Part shown: positions 8,751 through 17,225 of the stretch, one piece after another
Layout: each line of letters opens with the position of its first letter
How positions within the stretch are numbered: the stretch's first letter is position 1
Notes under the pieces: model-generated
The model's database searches: none
Told to the model about the DNA's origin: nothing
Seen by the model: only the letters and a program-made list of their open reading frames with translations
Translations under genes and position numbers: made by a program
NCBI GenBank assembly: GCA_947476295.1
Contig: CANJQC010000046.1
Coordinates: 1-37,399 of the forward strand
Source: Planctomycetaceae bacterium
GTDB taxonomy: Bacteria; Planctomycetota; Planctomycetia; Planctomycetales; Planctomycetaceae
Direction: 5' to 3'
DNA: 37,399 bases

Positions 8751-9060
8751 TCAGCCCAGCGGCTGTGTCTCCGAATTCGCTAATACGGTAAGATTGTACG
8801 GCGAATCCTCGGACACATTCCGAGCCGGAGATAAGACCGGTGGCAGGCCACTGTGGTGGCGGTCCCACCAAACGTCGATGGCCTCCATCGACCAGTCGCT
8901 TAATACAGGGATCTGGCAGAGTTGGTGCGCAAGGTCACGGGCCGACTGAGGTCGGCGTGCACGCAGCTTTTCGAGACAGCTGAGCAAGACCTTGTCGATA
9001 TCGGTTGAGACTGGCTGGTCACTCCTTTGCGACGGCGGAACAATGAAAGCAGGTTCATAG
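8751..9060 (-). pseudogene. Ser/Thr kinase C-terminal fragment
   Basis: The minus-strand reading contains DQPVSTDIDKVLLSCLEK, LRARRPQSARDLAHQL and W-MEAIDVWWDRHH. This is the end of a bacterial Hanks-type kinase: the Arg of subdomain XI in RRPQSA, then the W...WW tail common in such kinases. Everything upstream (ATP-binding, HRD and DFG motifs) is missing. The preceding residues (PTFLEIRTSVASYEPAFIVPP) may still be kinase-derived. The fragment ends normally at a stop at 8751. It is probably what remains of a second kinase gene and is not expected to have activity. Confidence 0.6.
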
Positions 9061-9111
9061 GATGCCACAGACGTCCGGATTTCAAGAAATGTTGGAGACC
9101 CGCTCAGACGG

Positions 9112-9288
9112 ATGCAGCAATCACCTAAGTCTTCGAAGGCATCCAAGTATGAATCCGATCATACGGCGCAGACCAGAAGAATCCGTGGAACGACTCGGGA
9201 TTTTGAAGAACGCCCCGATCCCGACCGAACTTACTCTGAGTTGCGGGCTGCGCTCGGCTATCGTCTTGTCTGTTCGCTTGAACACTAA
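9112..9288 (+). pseudogene. C-terminal fragment of an unknown protein, possibly formylglycine-enzyme-like
   Basis: A 58-codon frame from ATG 9112 ends at TAA 9286-9288. The second half reads RRIRGTTRDFEERPDPDRT and SELRAALGYRLVCSLEH. The pattern RG...(acidic)...R.ALGYRLV resembles the last strand of the FGE/SUMF1 fold (RGGSW...LGFRLV), but without the Trp and conserved Cys the match is only suggestive. It lies back to back with the kinase fragment. I read it as a leftover 3' end of a gene, not a working small protein. Confidence 0.3.
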
Positions 9289-9531
9289 TTGCGTTGGCTA
9301 GGTTTTGTTCGATTCCGGGCGAGGATCGCTCCTATCGCGAATTGACACGCTGACTGACTCGACCGAGGCAGGCCACAACGATAAACATTTGGGGCAATTC
9401 TCGCCCTGTCGCTTGCAAACAGTGGTTTCCTGCTGAAAATAGAGAGCCAAGCGGCGTATTGTGTGTCGCAGCATCGTCGATCCCGGGACGGGACCAAGTT
9501 CTTTGATTTGCCGTGCAAATGGGAAACATTG

Positions 9532-10467
9532 ATGAAATTCAGGTACGCGTCACCAATTTTATTTCTGTTGGTTTGCTTACAATTGCAACTTGCAAGTGCT
9601 CGGGATTGGATGGATGCGACGGGCAGACACAAATTTGAGGGAGAGTTGATTGCCGCGAGTCCAGACACGGTTCTCTTACGAGGCAAACCCCACAAATTGC
9701 AAGCATACGTCGTCAAAGAACTCAGTCAGGCGGATCAGACGTTCGTTAAGGAATACATCGAATTGAAGCAGGGAGAGATCGTTCCGGAGAAGATGCACAC
9801 ATGGATGGGACGTGATGGTTTCAGTTTTCGTGGACGTGTAATTGGGTATGGCTCTCAAGTTGTGTCCGTCACCTACGAACTGGCAAGGATCAGAGTCAAT
9901 CAGAAGCCGATTAGTGAAATCGACGAGATATACCAAAAGATGATTCCGAAGATCATCGCTGAATTCGATGACAAGTCTGTCAAGTCTGAAAAAGATCTGA
10001 GTGCTTGGGGACGCAAACTACTCGGGAAGGAAAAGTCATTCACTGTAGATGGCGTTATGATGCGACTGGAGGATGGGGAAAAGATCGCTTTTCCGTTGTT
10101 CTTATTTTCTGATGAAGAACGGATTGTGCTTGAAGCCGGTTGGGATACTTGGAAAGCAAAAGCCACAAAGGAAGATGAGCAAAAACGGGAAAGTTTTCTG
10201 GCAGCAGCCTCAGCCGCTGAATATCAAAGAAATCGCGAAGCGGAAGTAAAAACCAATCAGCAGATCCAGTTAATGCAATTGGGGTTGATGGCGGTGAATG
10301 CTGGCGTCACAAACGTATGGCAGGTGCAGATGGTTCCGCGGTCTGGTGTTCGGGCTCGATCTATGGTTGTCGTAGTGCCGGCATTCAACAGTGTTCAGGC
10401 CTCCGCGATGGCTGCTGAAAAATATCCCGGCTTTATTCCCGGAGCGATACGACAAATGAACTACTGA
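9532..10467 (+). CDS. Secreted SHD1-domain protein
   Basis: The start is taken at ATG 9532, which puts a Sec signal peptide first (ILFLLVCLQLQLASA). Upstream in-frame codons would place 23 polar residues before it. The mature protein opens with RDWMDATGRHKFEGELIAAS and ends the module with LSQADQTFVKEY, matching the SLA1 homology domain 1 (SHD1), which in planctomycetes is abundant in exported proteins of unknown role. A second copy-like stretch (MHTWMGRDGFSFRGRVIGYG) follows near residue 90. The rest is charged and helical, with no catalytic motif visible. The protein is 311 aa. It lies 89 bases upstream of another secreted protein in the same direction and may be co-transcribed with it. SHD1 recognition is good; the function is unknown. 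Confidence 0.75.
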   Translation: MKFRYASPILFLLVCLQLQLASARDWMDATGRHKFEGELIAASPDTVLLRGKPHKLQAYVVKELSQADQTFVKEYIELKQGEIVPEKMHTWMGRDGFSFRGRVIGYGSQVVSVTYELARIRVNQKPISEIDEIYQKMIPKIIAEFDDKSVKSEKDLSAWGRKLLGKEKSFTVDGVMMRLEDGEKIAFPLFLFSDEERIVLEAGWDTWKAKATKEDEQKRESFLAAASAAEYQRNREAEVKTNQQIQLMQLGLMAVNAGVTNVWQVQMVPRSGVRARSMVVVVPAFNSVQASAMAAEKYPGFIPGAIRQMNY

Positions 10468-10556
10468 GACCTGTTCCGGAGCAGGGTTGTCTCTGCTTTA
10501 AAAAGAGTATTTTACCATGTTTGGTTAATCGGCCCCGCTTGTTAAAGGAGAAGATT

Positions 10557-12029
10557 ATGCGATTATCGATTTCACTTTTGTCTATCTTGGTTTTATCAGA
10601 AACATGTAGAGCCTCAGACTTCAACGAATTGATTGAAAAAGCTCCGCAAGGGGCAAATGCCGTGATGGCAGTCGATGTTACGAAGACTCTTGAAACACCA
10701 TTTGCCAAAATGAACGGCTGGGATAAGGCGATTCATGAAGGTAGTGCAGATCGCCCGCTCTACCTTCCGCCGGAAGCTGATAAACTTGTGGCTGCAGCTC
10801 AGATTGATATCACTCGTGACTTGAATAGAAGCTGGGAGGTGAGTCTGTTTGGGCTGTTGGAGTCTATGCCTCTGGGGTTGGTAGCCCGTGCTGAGGGTGG
10901 CTATGTCGATAAAATTGAAGACGTCGAAGTGGCTTGGTTACCGAGTGACGCGTACGTGCTGAAAGCTGGAGAAACGACACTCATGATGCAGGCACCCGCA
11001 GATCGCCAAGCGGTGGCTAGATGGATCAGTAGTCAAAAGAGTGGTCTTGCCACGATGCAGATGTCCGATTATTTGGGCCCTGCCTTAGCCGCAATCAAAA
11101 GTCAACCTCACGTCGTGATGGCACTGGACACCAGTAACGCGATCCAGAGGCATCGTGTAGAGGAAAATCTTCAGCAATCAGGTTTTCTGGAGAAACACAG
11201 TCTTAAACTTGATCAGGTAGCGGACCTCATCACCAGCTTGCAAGGAATTGTGATTGAGATCACGTTCACTGACAAAGCCACCGCGATGGCTAGGATTGAC
11301 TTCGCTCAGACTGTCCCGTTCAACAAGACAGTCGCTAAGGCTCTCGTGCTGGCGACCCTTGAATCAAAGCACATGTCGCTACCAGGGAGCGATTCATTCA
11401 CGTTTTCTGTTGTGGATAAATCCATTATTGTGGAGAGTGACCTTCTCTTGGATTCACTGCGTCGAATATTAAGTCTGATGGAGCCCCCGAGCACAAAATT
11501 TAGCAGCTTGAAGAATGTGAATGTTGAAAAACCATCTGGTGACGACATTGCCCAAAATTCACTTGCTTATTTCCATGCAACGCAGTCCCTGATTAAGGAT
11601 CTGCGGAAACACGCCGGATCTTATAACTCTGACTCGTACTGGATGGACCGTTACGTGAAAAAGATTGACAGCCTGCCCATTTTGCATGTCGATAATGACT
11701 TGCTGGACTATGGTGAGAAACTCTCTGAAACATTGGAGTCTATGTCTGGGGCTCGCAAGAACGACCGCTTGCAGGCTGGTGTTGCAGCAAGAGGAGACCT
11801 CAGCCAAGGCACAATTTCGAACAACTATGGATACGGATCCGGATCCGGATATGGGTATGCAAACTATAGCTATTCAAATCCAAGGTCGCGTGAAACAGCC
11901 GCAGGCAACGACGTGGCGAACGCTGCAGCTGCCGGAACGTCGGTGAAAATCCAAGGGTGGGAGCTTATCGATACTGCGACGATCCAAGTTCGTCGTGGAC
12001 TGACCATGCGCTACAATATCGAATTCTGA
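10557..12029 (+). CDS. Secreted protein of unknown function with Tyr/Gly/Ser tail
   Basis: A strong Shine-Dalgarno (AAAGGAG, 7 bases away) fixes the start at ATG 10557, giving 490 aa with a short Sec signal (SLLSILVLSETCRA). The body has the pattern of exported planctomycete proteins that begin PQGANAVMAVDV, with mixed alpha/beta composition and no recognised enzyme motif. Near residues 425-445 is a low-complexity patch (YGYGSGSGYGYANYSYS) encoded by a GGATCC/GGATAC-rich repeat at about 11830-11870, which looks like a flexible surface linker. A 12-bp GC-rich hairpin starts 38 bases after the stop and probably ends the transcript shared with the SHD1 gene. Family and role are not recognised. 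Confidence 0.72.
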   Translation: MRLSISLLSILVLSETCRASDFNELIEKAPQGANAVMAVDVTKTLETPFAKMNGWDKAIHEGSADRPLYLPPEADKLVAAAQIDITRDLNRSWEVSLFGLLESMPLGLVARAEGGYVDKIEDVEVAWLPSDAYVLKAGETTLMMQAPADRQAVARWISSQKSGLATMQMSDYLGPALAAIKSQPHVVMALDTSNAIQRHRVEENLQQSGFLEKHSLKLDQVADLITSLQGIVIEITFTDKATAMARIDFAQTVPFNKTVAKALVLATLESKHMSLPGSDSFTFSVVDKSIIVESDLLLDSLRRILSLMEPPSTKFSSLKNVNVEKPSGDDIAQNSLAYFHATQSLIKDLRKHAGSYNSDSYWMDRYVKKIDSLPILHVDNDLLDYGEKLSETLESMSGARKNDRLQAGVAARGDLSQGTISNNYGYGSGSGYGYANYSYSNPRSRETAAGNDVANAAAAGTSVKIQGWELIDTATIQVRRGLTMRYNIEF

Positions 12030-12066
12030 AATTCGCTGCGAAAGATGCGGTTTCGAATTTAAAAAT

Positions 12067-12098
12067 CTGTCCCCCCTCCCCGTGAAGAGGGGGGACAG
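12067..12098 (+). terminator. Strong 12-bp hairpin after the secreted-protein pair
   Basis: CTGTCCCCCCTC at 12067-12078 pairs perfectly with GAGGGGGGACAG at 12087-12098 across an 8-base loop. The tail (ttgttgtc) is T-rich but not a clean run. It starts 38 bases past the stop codon, the expected place for a transcription end. Confidence 0.75.
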
Positions 12099-12131
12099 TT
12101 GTTGTCGCTCGCGGGAAGGTCTCTGGGCTGG

Positions 12132-12159
12132 CTTCTTTCGTCAAAAAAAGAAGTTTTTT
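12132..12159 (+). terminator. Second, AT-rich hairpin followed by six T
   Basis: CTTCTTT at 12132-12138 pairs with AAAGAAG at 12147-12153 and is followed directly by TTTTTT. The stem is weak (two G:C pairs), but the T-tract is what the first hairpin lacks, so the two together may form a tandem terminator. Confidence 0.45.
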
Positions 12160-12447
12160 GCATGTCATATGCGGCTGAAATCCCATTCCCGATAAAAGTG
12201 CCGTTAAAAACGACATGTCGTTTTAGTTGAGAGACGGCCTGAGTGAAGTTGGCTCGCCTGACGAGAGCTTATCGCAGATATCGGGTGATACTTGGCTAAC
12301 GTCTCAAACTAAACTCCACGAAAAACTGGGCAATCCGGGATTGATTTAGGGAATTGGTAGCGCAGTCCTTTTCGAATGGCTGATTGGCCGTAGACTTCGC
12401 GCCAAGCTTGGAGAAACTTGACGAAGTCAGATCGTGTTAGCGACATT
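12160..12447. promoter_or_regulatory. putA upstream region with an 18-bp perfect palindrome
   Basis: The palindrome AAAACGACATGTCGTTTT occupies 12207-12224, about 224 bases before the putA start. A perfect 18-bp dyad with no loop is the usual form of an operator bound by a dimeric regulator. The putA protein here has no ribbon-helix-helix domain, so it cannot repress itself as in enterics, and a separate regulator would be needed. No regulator gene lies in this window. I saw no convincing promoter hexamers. Confidence 0.45.
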
Positions 12448-15400
12448 ATGGCCAAAAAGGCAGAAAAATCAGCAGTGAAACCAAAGGCCGCCCCAAAGGC
12501 CTCCCCGAAAGCAATGCGTGCCGCTAAAACCGCTGCCGCAGCGAAGTCGGAGACCGCTGAGATCTCATCGCCGGAAATCGTACCTGCGGCTGGAAGTTCC
12601 CTCACATCCGCAAAAAAGATCGCCAAAGCTGATAAGCAGGTCAGGCCAACTGCAGTTGAGCCTCAGTCTTCGCACGTGGACGACGACAGCATCGAGCAGC
12701 GAACGCTGGAGATCGGTCGCGATCTGTTTGGCCGCGTTCAGCATCGGTCGCCATCAATCTTTCACGGTCGGTGGTGGGAAGATCGGCTCATGTCTTGGGC
12801 CATGAGCGACGAAGCCGTCAAAGTACAGATGTTTCGCTTTATCGATGTCCTGCCGATGCTGAAAGACCACCACTCCATCGCGCGGCATCTGGATGAGTAC
12901 TTTGAAGACGTCCGTGAGAAACTTCCCTGGGCAGCTCGGGTCGGACTGGATTTGTCCGTCAGTAATACGATCCTCAGCCGCGCGCTCGCATTCAATGCCC
13001 GCACAAACGCAGCGCGAATGGCTCGAAGATTTATTGCGGGCAGCAATGTCGATGAAGTTCTGTCGTCTGTCCGTAAGTTGCGTCGGAATCGGTTCGCGTT
13101 TACGCTCGACCTGCTCGGCGAAGCGATCATCAGCGACAGCGAAGCCGATCGATATCAGCAATCTTACATCGATCTGATCAACGGGATGTCGCAGCAAGTC
13201 GATGAATTTCCAGATGATCTGTTGCTGGATTCCGACCATGAGCGGCGCATTCCACGCCTCAACGTGAGTATCAAACTCTCGGCACTCGACAGCCAGTTTG
13301 CACCTATTGATGCGGAGGGGACAATTCGCCGTGTCTCCGCGCGACTGCGTCCGGTGCTGCGCGCGGCTCGGGAGAATCATGCTTATGTACATATCGACAT
13401 GGAGCAGAACGACTTCCGAGAACTCACGTTCGAGATTTTTCGTCGCGTCATGATGGAAGATGAATTCCGCGATTACGCCGACTGCGGCATCGTGGTTCAG
13501 TCCTATCTTCAGTCAGCGGAGAATGATCTCAATCGAATGCTCGACTGGGCAAAAAAACGCGGCACACCTATCTGGATTCGGCTTGTCAAGGGCGCGTATT
13601 GGGACTACGAAAGCATCGTCGCCGAATACCGTGGCTGGCCCGTTCCCGTGTATCGTCGCAAGTGGCAGTCAGATGACTGTTATGAACGCCTGACACGCAT
13701 TCTGATGGAAAATCATGAATGGCTGCGACCGGCCTTGGCTAGTCACAACCTTCGCAGTCTGGCGCATGGGTTGGCACTGGCTGAAGAGTTGCATGTTCCT
13801 GAACGCGCCATGGAAATCCAGATGCTCTACGGCATGGGCGATGAACAGGCTCAACTGTTTCTGGAACGGGGTTATCGCGTCCGCATTTATACGCCGTTCG
13901 GCGAACTGATTCCTGGGATGGCGTACCTTGTGCGTCGTCTGCTGGAAAACACGTCCAACGATTCCTTCCTTCGCCAAAGCTTTACCGAACACATAGCCGT
14001 TGAGAAACTTCTTATGAAGCCCTCCAGCCACGCAACCACAGAGCCGCCAATCTATGATGTACCGAAATCCGGTTTTTCGAACGAACCTCTGACGGATTTC
14101 AGTCAGGAAGCAAACCGCACCGCGATGACTGAAGCGCTGGCTTTTGTGCGTGAGGAATTTGGCAACGAGTATCGGCTAATCATCGACGGCAAGTCGTGCG
14201 ACAGCCGCGCAACACTCGTGTCACGTAATCCTTCGAAATCGTCTGAGATCATTGGGCGCGTGGCGTCTGCCACAGCTGATCAGGCAACGGACGCAATCGA
14301 TGCGGCTCGACGCGCGTATCCGATGTGGGCCGCAACGCCGGTTGAAACCCGCGCGGAGTATCTGGAACTGATGGCTGCCGAAATGCGCGAGCGGCGGTTT
14401 GAGCTGGCGGCGTGGGTGCTCTTCGAAACTGGCAAGCCGTGGACCGAAGCGGACGCCGACGTCGCAGAAACGATCGACTTCTGCATGTACTATGCGCACG
14501 AAATGAAACGCCTTGCGGTACCTCAGCCGTGCAATTTTCTGGGCGAGGAAAACAGCTACACCTATCGATCGCGCGGCGTCTGCGTGGTGATCGCGCCGTG
14601 GAATTTTCCGATGGCGATTTTGACCGGTATGACGGTCGCCGCGATGGTCACCGGCAACACGGTCATTATGAAACCTGCCGAACAATCGTCTGTCGTCGCG
14701 GCGAAGCTGATGGAGATCATCCGCAACGCCAGTGTGCCTGACGGAGTTGTCAATTTTCTGCCTGGCATTGGTGAAGACATTGGTCCGACGCTGGTAAGTC
14801 ATCCCGATGTCGATCTGGTGGCCTTCACGGGTTCGCAGAATGTGGGGCTGGAAATCAATCGTTCGGCAGCCGACACCGACAAGCGTCAGCAGAATGTACG
14901 CCGCGTTATCGCGGAGATGGGCGGCAAAAACTCGATTATCGTCGATGATGACGCGGATCTTGATGAAGCTGTCGTGGGTGTTATCAGGAGTGCGTTCAGT
15001 TATGCGGGGCAAAAGTGTTCTGCATGCTCACGAGTCATCGTGCTGGATGCGGTATACGATCAGTTCATCCAGCGACTGGTCGATGCGACGAAGAGTCTGA
15101 TGGTTGGTGTCGCTGAAGATCCTGCAACAAGAGTTGGGCCTGTGATCGACGAGAACGCTCGCGACCGTATTCTGGAGACCATCAAAAAGGTTGATCCTGA
15201 ACACGGCGGTGTGCTAAAATTGGCTGTTGATGTCGGTGCATTGGCTAAACAGGGCACGTTCGTCGGGCCACATATTTTCATCGACGTTGATCCGACATCG
15301 CCGCTGGCTCAAAACGAAATTTTCGGCCCTGTGCTGGCCGTCATCAGAACGAAGAACCTTGATGAAGCATTTCAGATCGCCAATGGAACTAAATACGCAC

Positions 15401-15651
15401 TTACCGGTGGCGTTTATAGCCGCAGCCCGACAACGCTGCGTCGAGCCCGCAACGAATTTGAAGTGGGCAATCTGTATTTGAACCGCGAGATCACCGGCGC
15501 ACTTGTCCAGCGCCACCCGTTCGGCGGCTACCGCATGTCAGGCATCGGCAGTAAAGCCGGCGGCCCCGATTACCTGCTGCAGTTCCTTGTGCCCGTCAAT
15601 GTTTCGGAAAACACGATGCGAAGAGGCTTTGCACCGAAGGTTGATGAGTAA
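12448..15651 (+). CDS. putA: Bifunctional proline dehydrogenase / glutamate-semialdehyde dehydrogenase PutA
   Basis: Oxidises proline to glutamate in two steps: FAD-linked proline dehydrogenase, then NAD-linked P5C dehydrogenase. From ATG 12448 (1067 aa; a TTG 30 bases earlier is less likely) the order is as follows. A Lys/Ala/Pro-rich tail of about 80 residues comes first. The PRODH barrel has RLVKGAYWDYE near 378 and IYTPFGELIPGMAYLVRRLLEN. The aldehyde dehydrogenase has APWNFPMAI, EMGGKNS with catalytic Glu823, and GQKCSACSR with catalytic Cys857. It closes with HPFGGYRMSGIGSKAGGPDYL. All key residues are present. There is no N-terminal DNA-binding domain and no long C-terminal extension, so it is of the short PutA type. 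It is transcribed alone with its own upstream region. The N-terminal tail is not a normal part of PutA. Confidence 0.96.
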   Translation: MAKKAEKSAVKPKAAPKASPKAMRAAKTAAAAKSETAEISSPEIVPAAGSSLTSAKKIAKADKQVRPTAVEPQSSHVDDDSIEQRTLEIGRDLFGRVQHRSPSIFHGRWWEDRLMSWAMSDEAVKVQMFRFIDVLPMLKDHHSIARHLDEYFEDVREKLPWAARVGLDLSVSNTILSRALAFNARTNAARMARRFIAGSNVDEVLSSVRKLRRNRFAFTLDLLGEAIISDSEADRYQQSYIDLINGMSQQVDEFPDDLLLDSDHERRIPRLNVSIKLSALDSQFAPIDAEGTIRRVSARLRPVLRAARENHAYVHIDMEQNDFRELTFEIFRRVMMEDEFRDYADCGIVVQSYLQSAENDLNRMLDWAKKRGTPIWIRLVKGAYWDYESIVAEYRGWPVPVYRRKWQSDDCYERLTRILMENHEWLRPALASHNLRSLAHGLALAEELHVPERAMEIQMLYGMGDEQAQLFLERGYRVRIYTPFGELIPGMAYLVRRLLENTSNDSFLRQSFTEHIAVEKLLMKPSSHATTEPPIYDVPKSGFSNEPLTDFSQEANRTAMTEALAFVREEFGNEYRLIIDGKSCDSRATLVSRNPSKSSEIIGRVASATADQATDAIDAARRAYPMWAATPVETRAEYLELMAAEMRERRFELAAWVLFETGKPWTEADADVAETIDFCMYYAHEMKRLAVPQPCNFLGEENSYTYRSRGVCVVIAPWNFPMAILTGMTVAAMVTGNTVIMKPAEQSSVVAAKLMEIIRNASVPDGVVNFLPGIGEDIGPTLVSHPDVDLVAFTGSQNVGLEINRSAADTDKRQQNVRRVIAEMGGKNSIIVDDDADLDEAVVGVIRSAFSYAGQKCSACSRVIVLDAVYDQFIQRLVDATKSLMVGVAEDPATRVGPVIDENARDRILETIKKVDPEHGGVLKLAVDVGALAKQGTFVGPHIFIDVDPTSPLAQNEIFGPVLAVIRTKNLDEAFQIANGTKYALTGGVYSRSPTTLRRARNEFEVGNLYLNREITGALVQRHPFGGYRMSGIGSKAGGPDYLLQFLVPVNVSENTMRRGFAPKVDE

Positions 15652-15694
15652 GAAGTAGTAGCGTTCCATAATAGGGGCCAAAAAATCGGCGAGC

Positions 15695-15715
15695 GGCAGG
15701 GCGTCAGCCCTCCGA
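15695..15715. repeat. GGCGTNAGCC-type mini-palindrome, copy 1
   Basis: AGGGCGTCAGCCCT at 15698-15711 is a 5-bp stem with a 4-base GTCA loop, in the 261-base gap between the convergent putA and exoribonuclease genes. It shares the core GGCGTNAGCC with two sites near the right end of the window. Confidence 0.5.
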
Positions 15716-15912
15716 GTTTTCGGCGTTGCACACCGGGCGACTTCCACCAATCGACCGACTCACGTCGCTCGCGGTTGCGATCGCCGAAGTCGAACCAATG
15801 GACCGACGTCCGCTCAACGGCCACGGGTTGTCCTCCAATCAGCCTGCGTCCGGTCGCAGGTCGCAACAAGTTGCGAAGTCCTTTCCGGCAGAAATGACCT
15901 ACTTCGCGCCGC

Positions 15913-16887
15913 TCACTTCACGCGGTCATAGCCTTTGAACAATCGACGATCACTGCGTGGATTAAATGGCGTCCAAGCGGATTCGGCATTTAGGTCGTCT
16001 TCAATCGATCGAGTGAACTCATGCAGTTTCGCATCAAGATTATCAATGTGATGCAAGGCAATCGCTTCGGGAGTCATCGGAATCGTAGGACTGCCGAATT
16101 CTCGCGTACCGTGATGACTCAAAATCATGTGCTTCAGACGCAAAACGATTTCGTTATCGATCGGTTTTCCGATTCGGGACTCAGCCAGCTTTAGCTTATC
16201 GTTCAGCATCTCGATCGCGATATTGATATGTCCAAGCAATTGGCCTTCGTCTGTGTAGGCCAATGTGGGATCCCAGGAGAGTTCGCGTACCTTGCCCAGA
16301 TCGTGCAACAAAACGCCCAGCAGCAACAGGTCACGATTGAGCGCCGGATAAAGGACACAGATACGATCGGCGACCTCCGACATACTGACAACATGTTCGA
16401 TCAATCCTCCCATATAAGCATGATGTGCTTTTACTCCAGCCGGTGCGGAGCAAAGTCCAGTGACCAGTTCGTCGTCTTCCAGAAAGCACTGAGCCAGCGT
16501 TAGGAGTTGCGGGCATCGGAGCGATGTCAGCAGTTCCTTCAAGCGCGCGAGCATCGGTGCGGCGTTGGCCTGAGGCTGAACCTGAAAATCTTCCACGTCG
16601 CAGGACGATTCCGACACTTGATCGATGTGAGTTACGATCATCTGCAGACCGCCCTGGTACAACTGCACTTTGCCTCGGACTCGCACGTATTCCCCGGCAG
16701 AAATGTGCTGCACTGTCTCTTCAACGACATTCCACATCAGACCGCTGACGACGCCGGTGCGATCTCGGAGAGTCGCCAGGAGATACAAATTGGCGTTGCG
16801 ATTGGCTCGAAGCTGTTTGTCAGCCAGCAGAAATATTTCATTGACGGAATCGCCGTCTTTAAGTTCCTTGACGAATACTCGTGCCAT
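15913..16887 (-). CDS. YhaM-type 3'-5' exoribonuclease (OB fold plus HD domain)
   Basis: 324 aa. Residues 1-95 form an OB-fold nucleic-acid-binding domain ([20 protein letters not shown] and [20 protein letters not shown]). Residues 140-300 form an HD metallohydrolase: [14 protein letters not shown] (His155, His156, His165), LLHDLGKV with the HD pair at 195-196, and SHHG. This layout matches Bacillus YhaM, which trims RNA from the 3' end using Mn2+ or Co2+. The product is expected in the cytoplasm, in RNA turnover. ATG 16885-16887 is chosen because the OB fold begins at once. It is divergent from the DUF1501 gene and convergent with putA. Confidence 0.88.
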   Translation of the reverse strand: MARVFVKELKDGDSVNEIFLLADKQLRANRNANLYLLATLRDRTGVVSGLMWNVVEETVQHISAGEYVRVRGKVQLYQGGLQMIVTHIDQVSESSCDVEDFQVQPQANAAPMLARLKELLTSLRCPQLLTLAQCFLEDDELVTGLCSAPAGVKAHHAYMGGLIEHVVSMSEVADRICVLYPALNRDLLLLGVLLHDLGKVRELSWDPTLAYTDEGQLLGHINIAIEMLNDKLKLAESRIGKPIDNEIVLRLKHMILSHHGTREFGSPTIPMTPEAIALHHIDNLDAKLHEFTRSIEDDLNAESAWTPFNPRSDRRLFKGYDRVK

Positions 16888-17225
16888 TGGACAACTTTCA
16901 AAGAGGTGCTGAACTGATGCATTCAGCGATTCTTGCTGAACACAAAACTCAGCATCGGGCGGCGATTCTAAGTGCCCGACCGAGCGACAACAACTGCCAG
17001 CGGGTTCTTCCTTTGTGCCTTCGTGGGTTCGCGTAAGTCACTTTTCCCGGATTGTGCCTTCAACAGAAATGCCGGAGAACCGCATTCTCCACTGGAACTG
17101 GTTCCGATGAGCCGATTCTTATGATAGAATTCTGCCGATACAGGTTCGTCGCCGCCCCGGCAATCCCTCCTCTGGAACCTGCTTCGTCCCGCCTTGTTCT
17201 TCTGATTGTCCGTGAGACCTGCTTG
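16888..17225. other. Divergent intergenic region
   Basis: 338 bases between two genes pointing away from each other, so it should contain promoters for both. A TATGAT at 17120-17125 could be a -10 box for the DUF1501 gene, but no matching -35 was found. Nothing else stands out. Confidence 0.3.

Noticed and set aside
9343-9386. A perfect TTGACA at 9343 suggested a sigma-70 promoter for the SHD1 gene
   Set aside because: No -10-like hexamer lies 16-18 bases downstream; the nearest AT-rich hexamer (GATAAA) is about 32 bases away.
12604-15516. Several long open frames on the minus strand opposite putA (for example 14221-15012 and 12754-13392)
   Set aside because: They mirror the codon bias of putA and show no protein motifs. 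putA itself is certain, so these are shadows.
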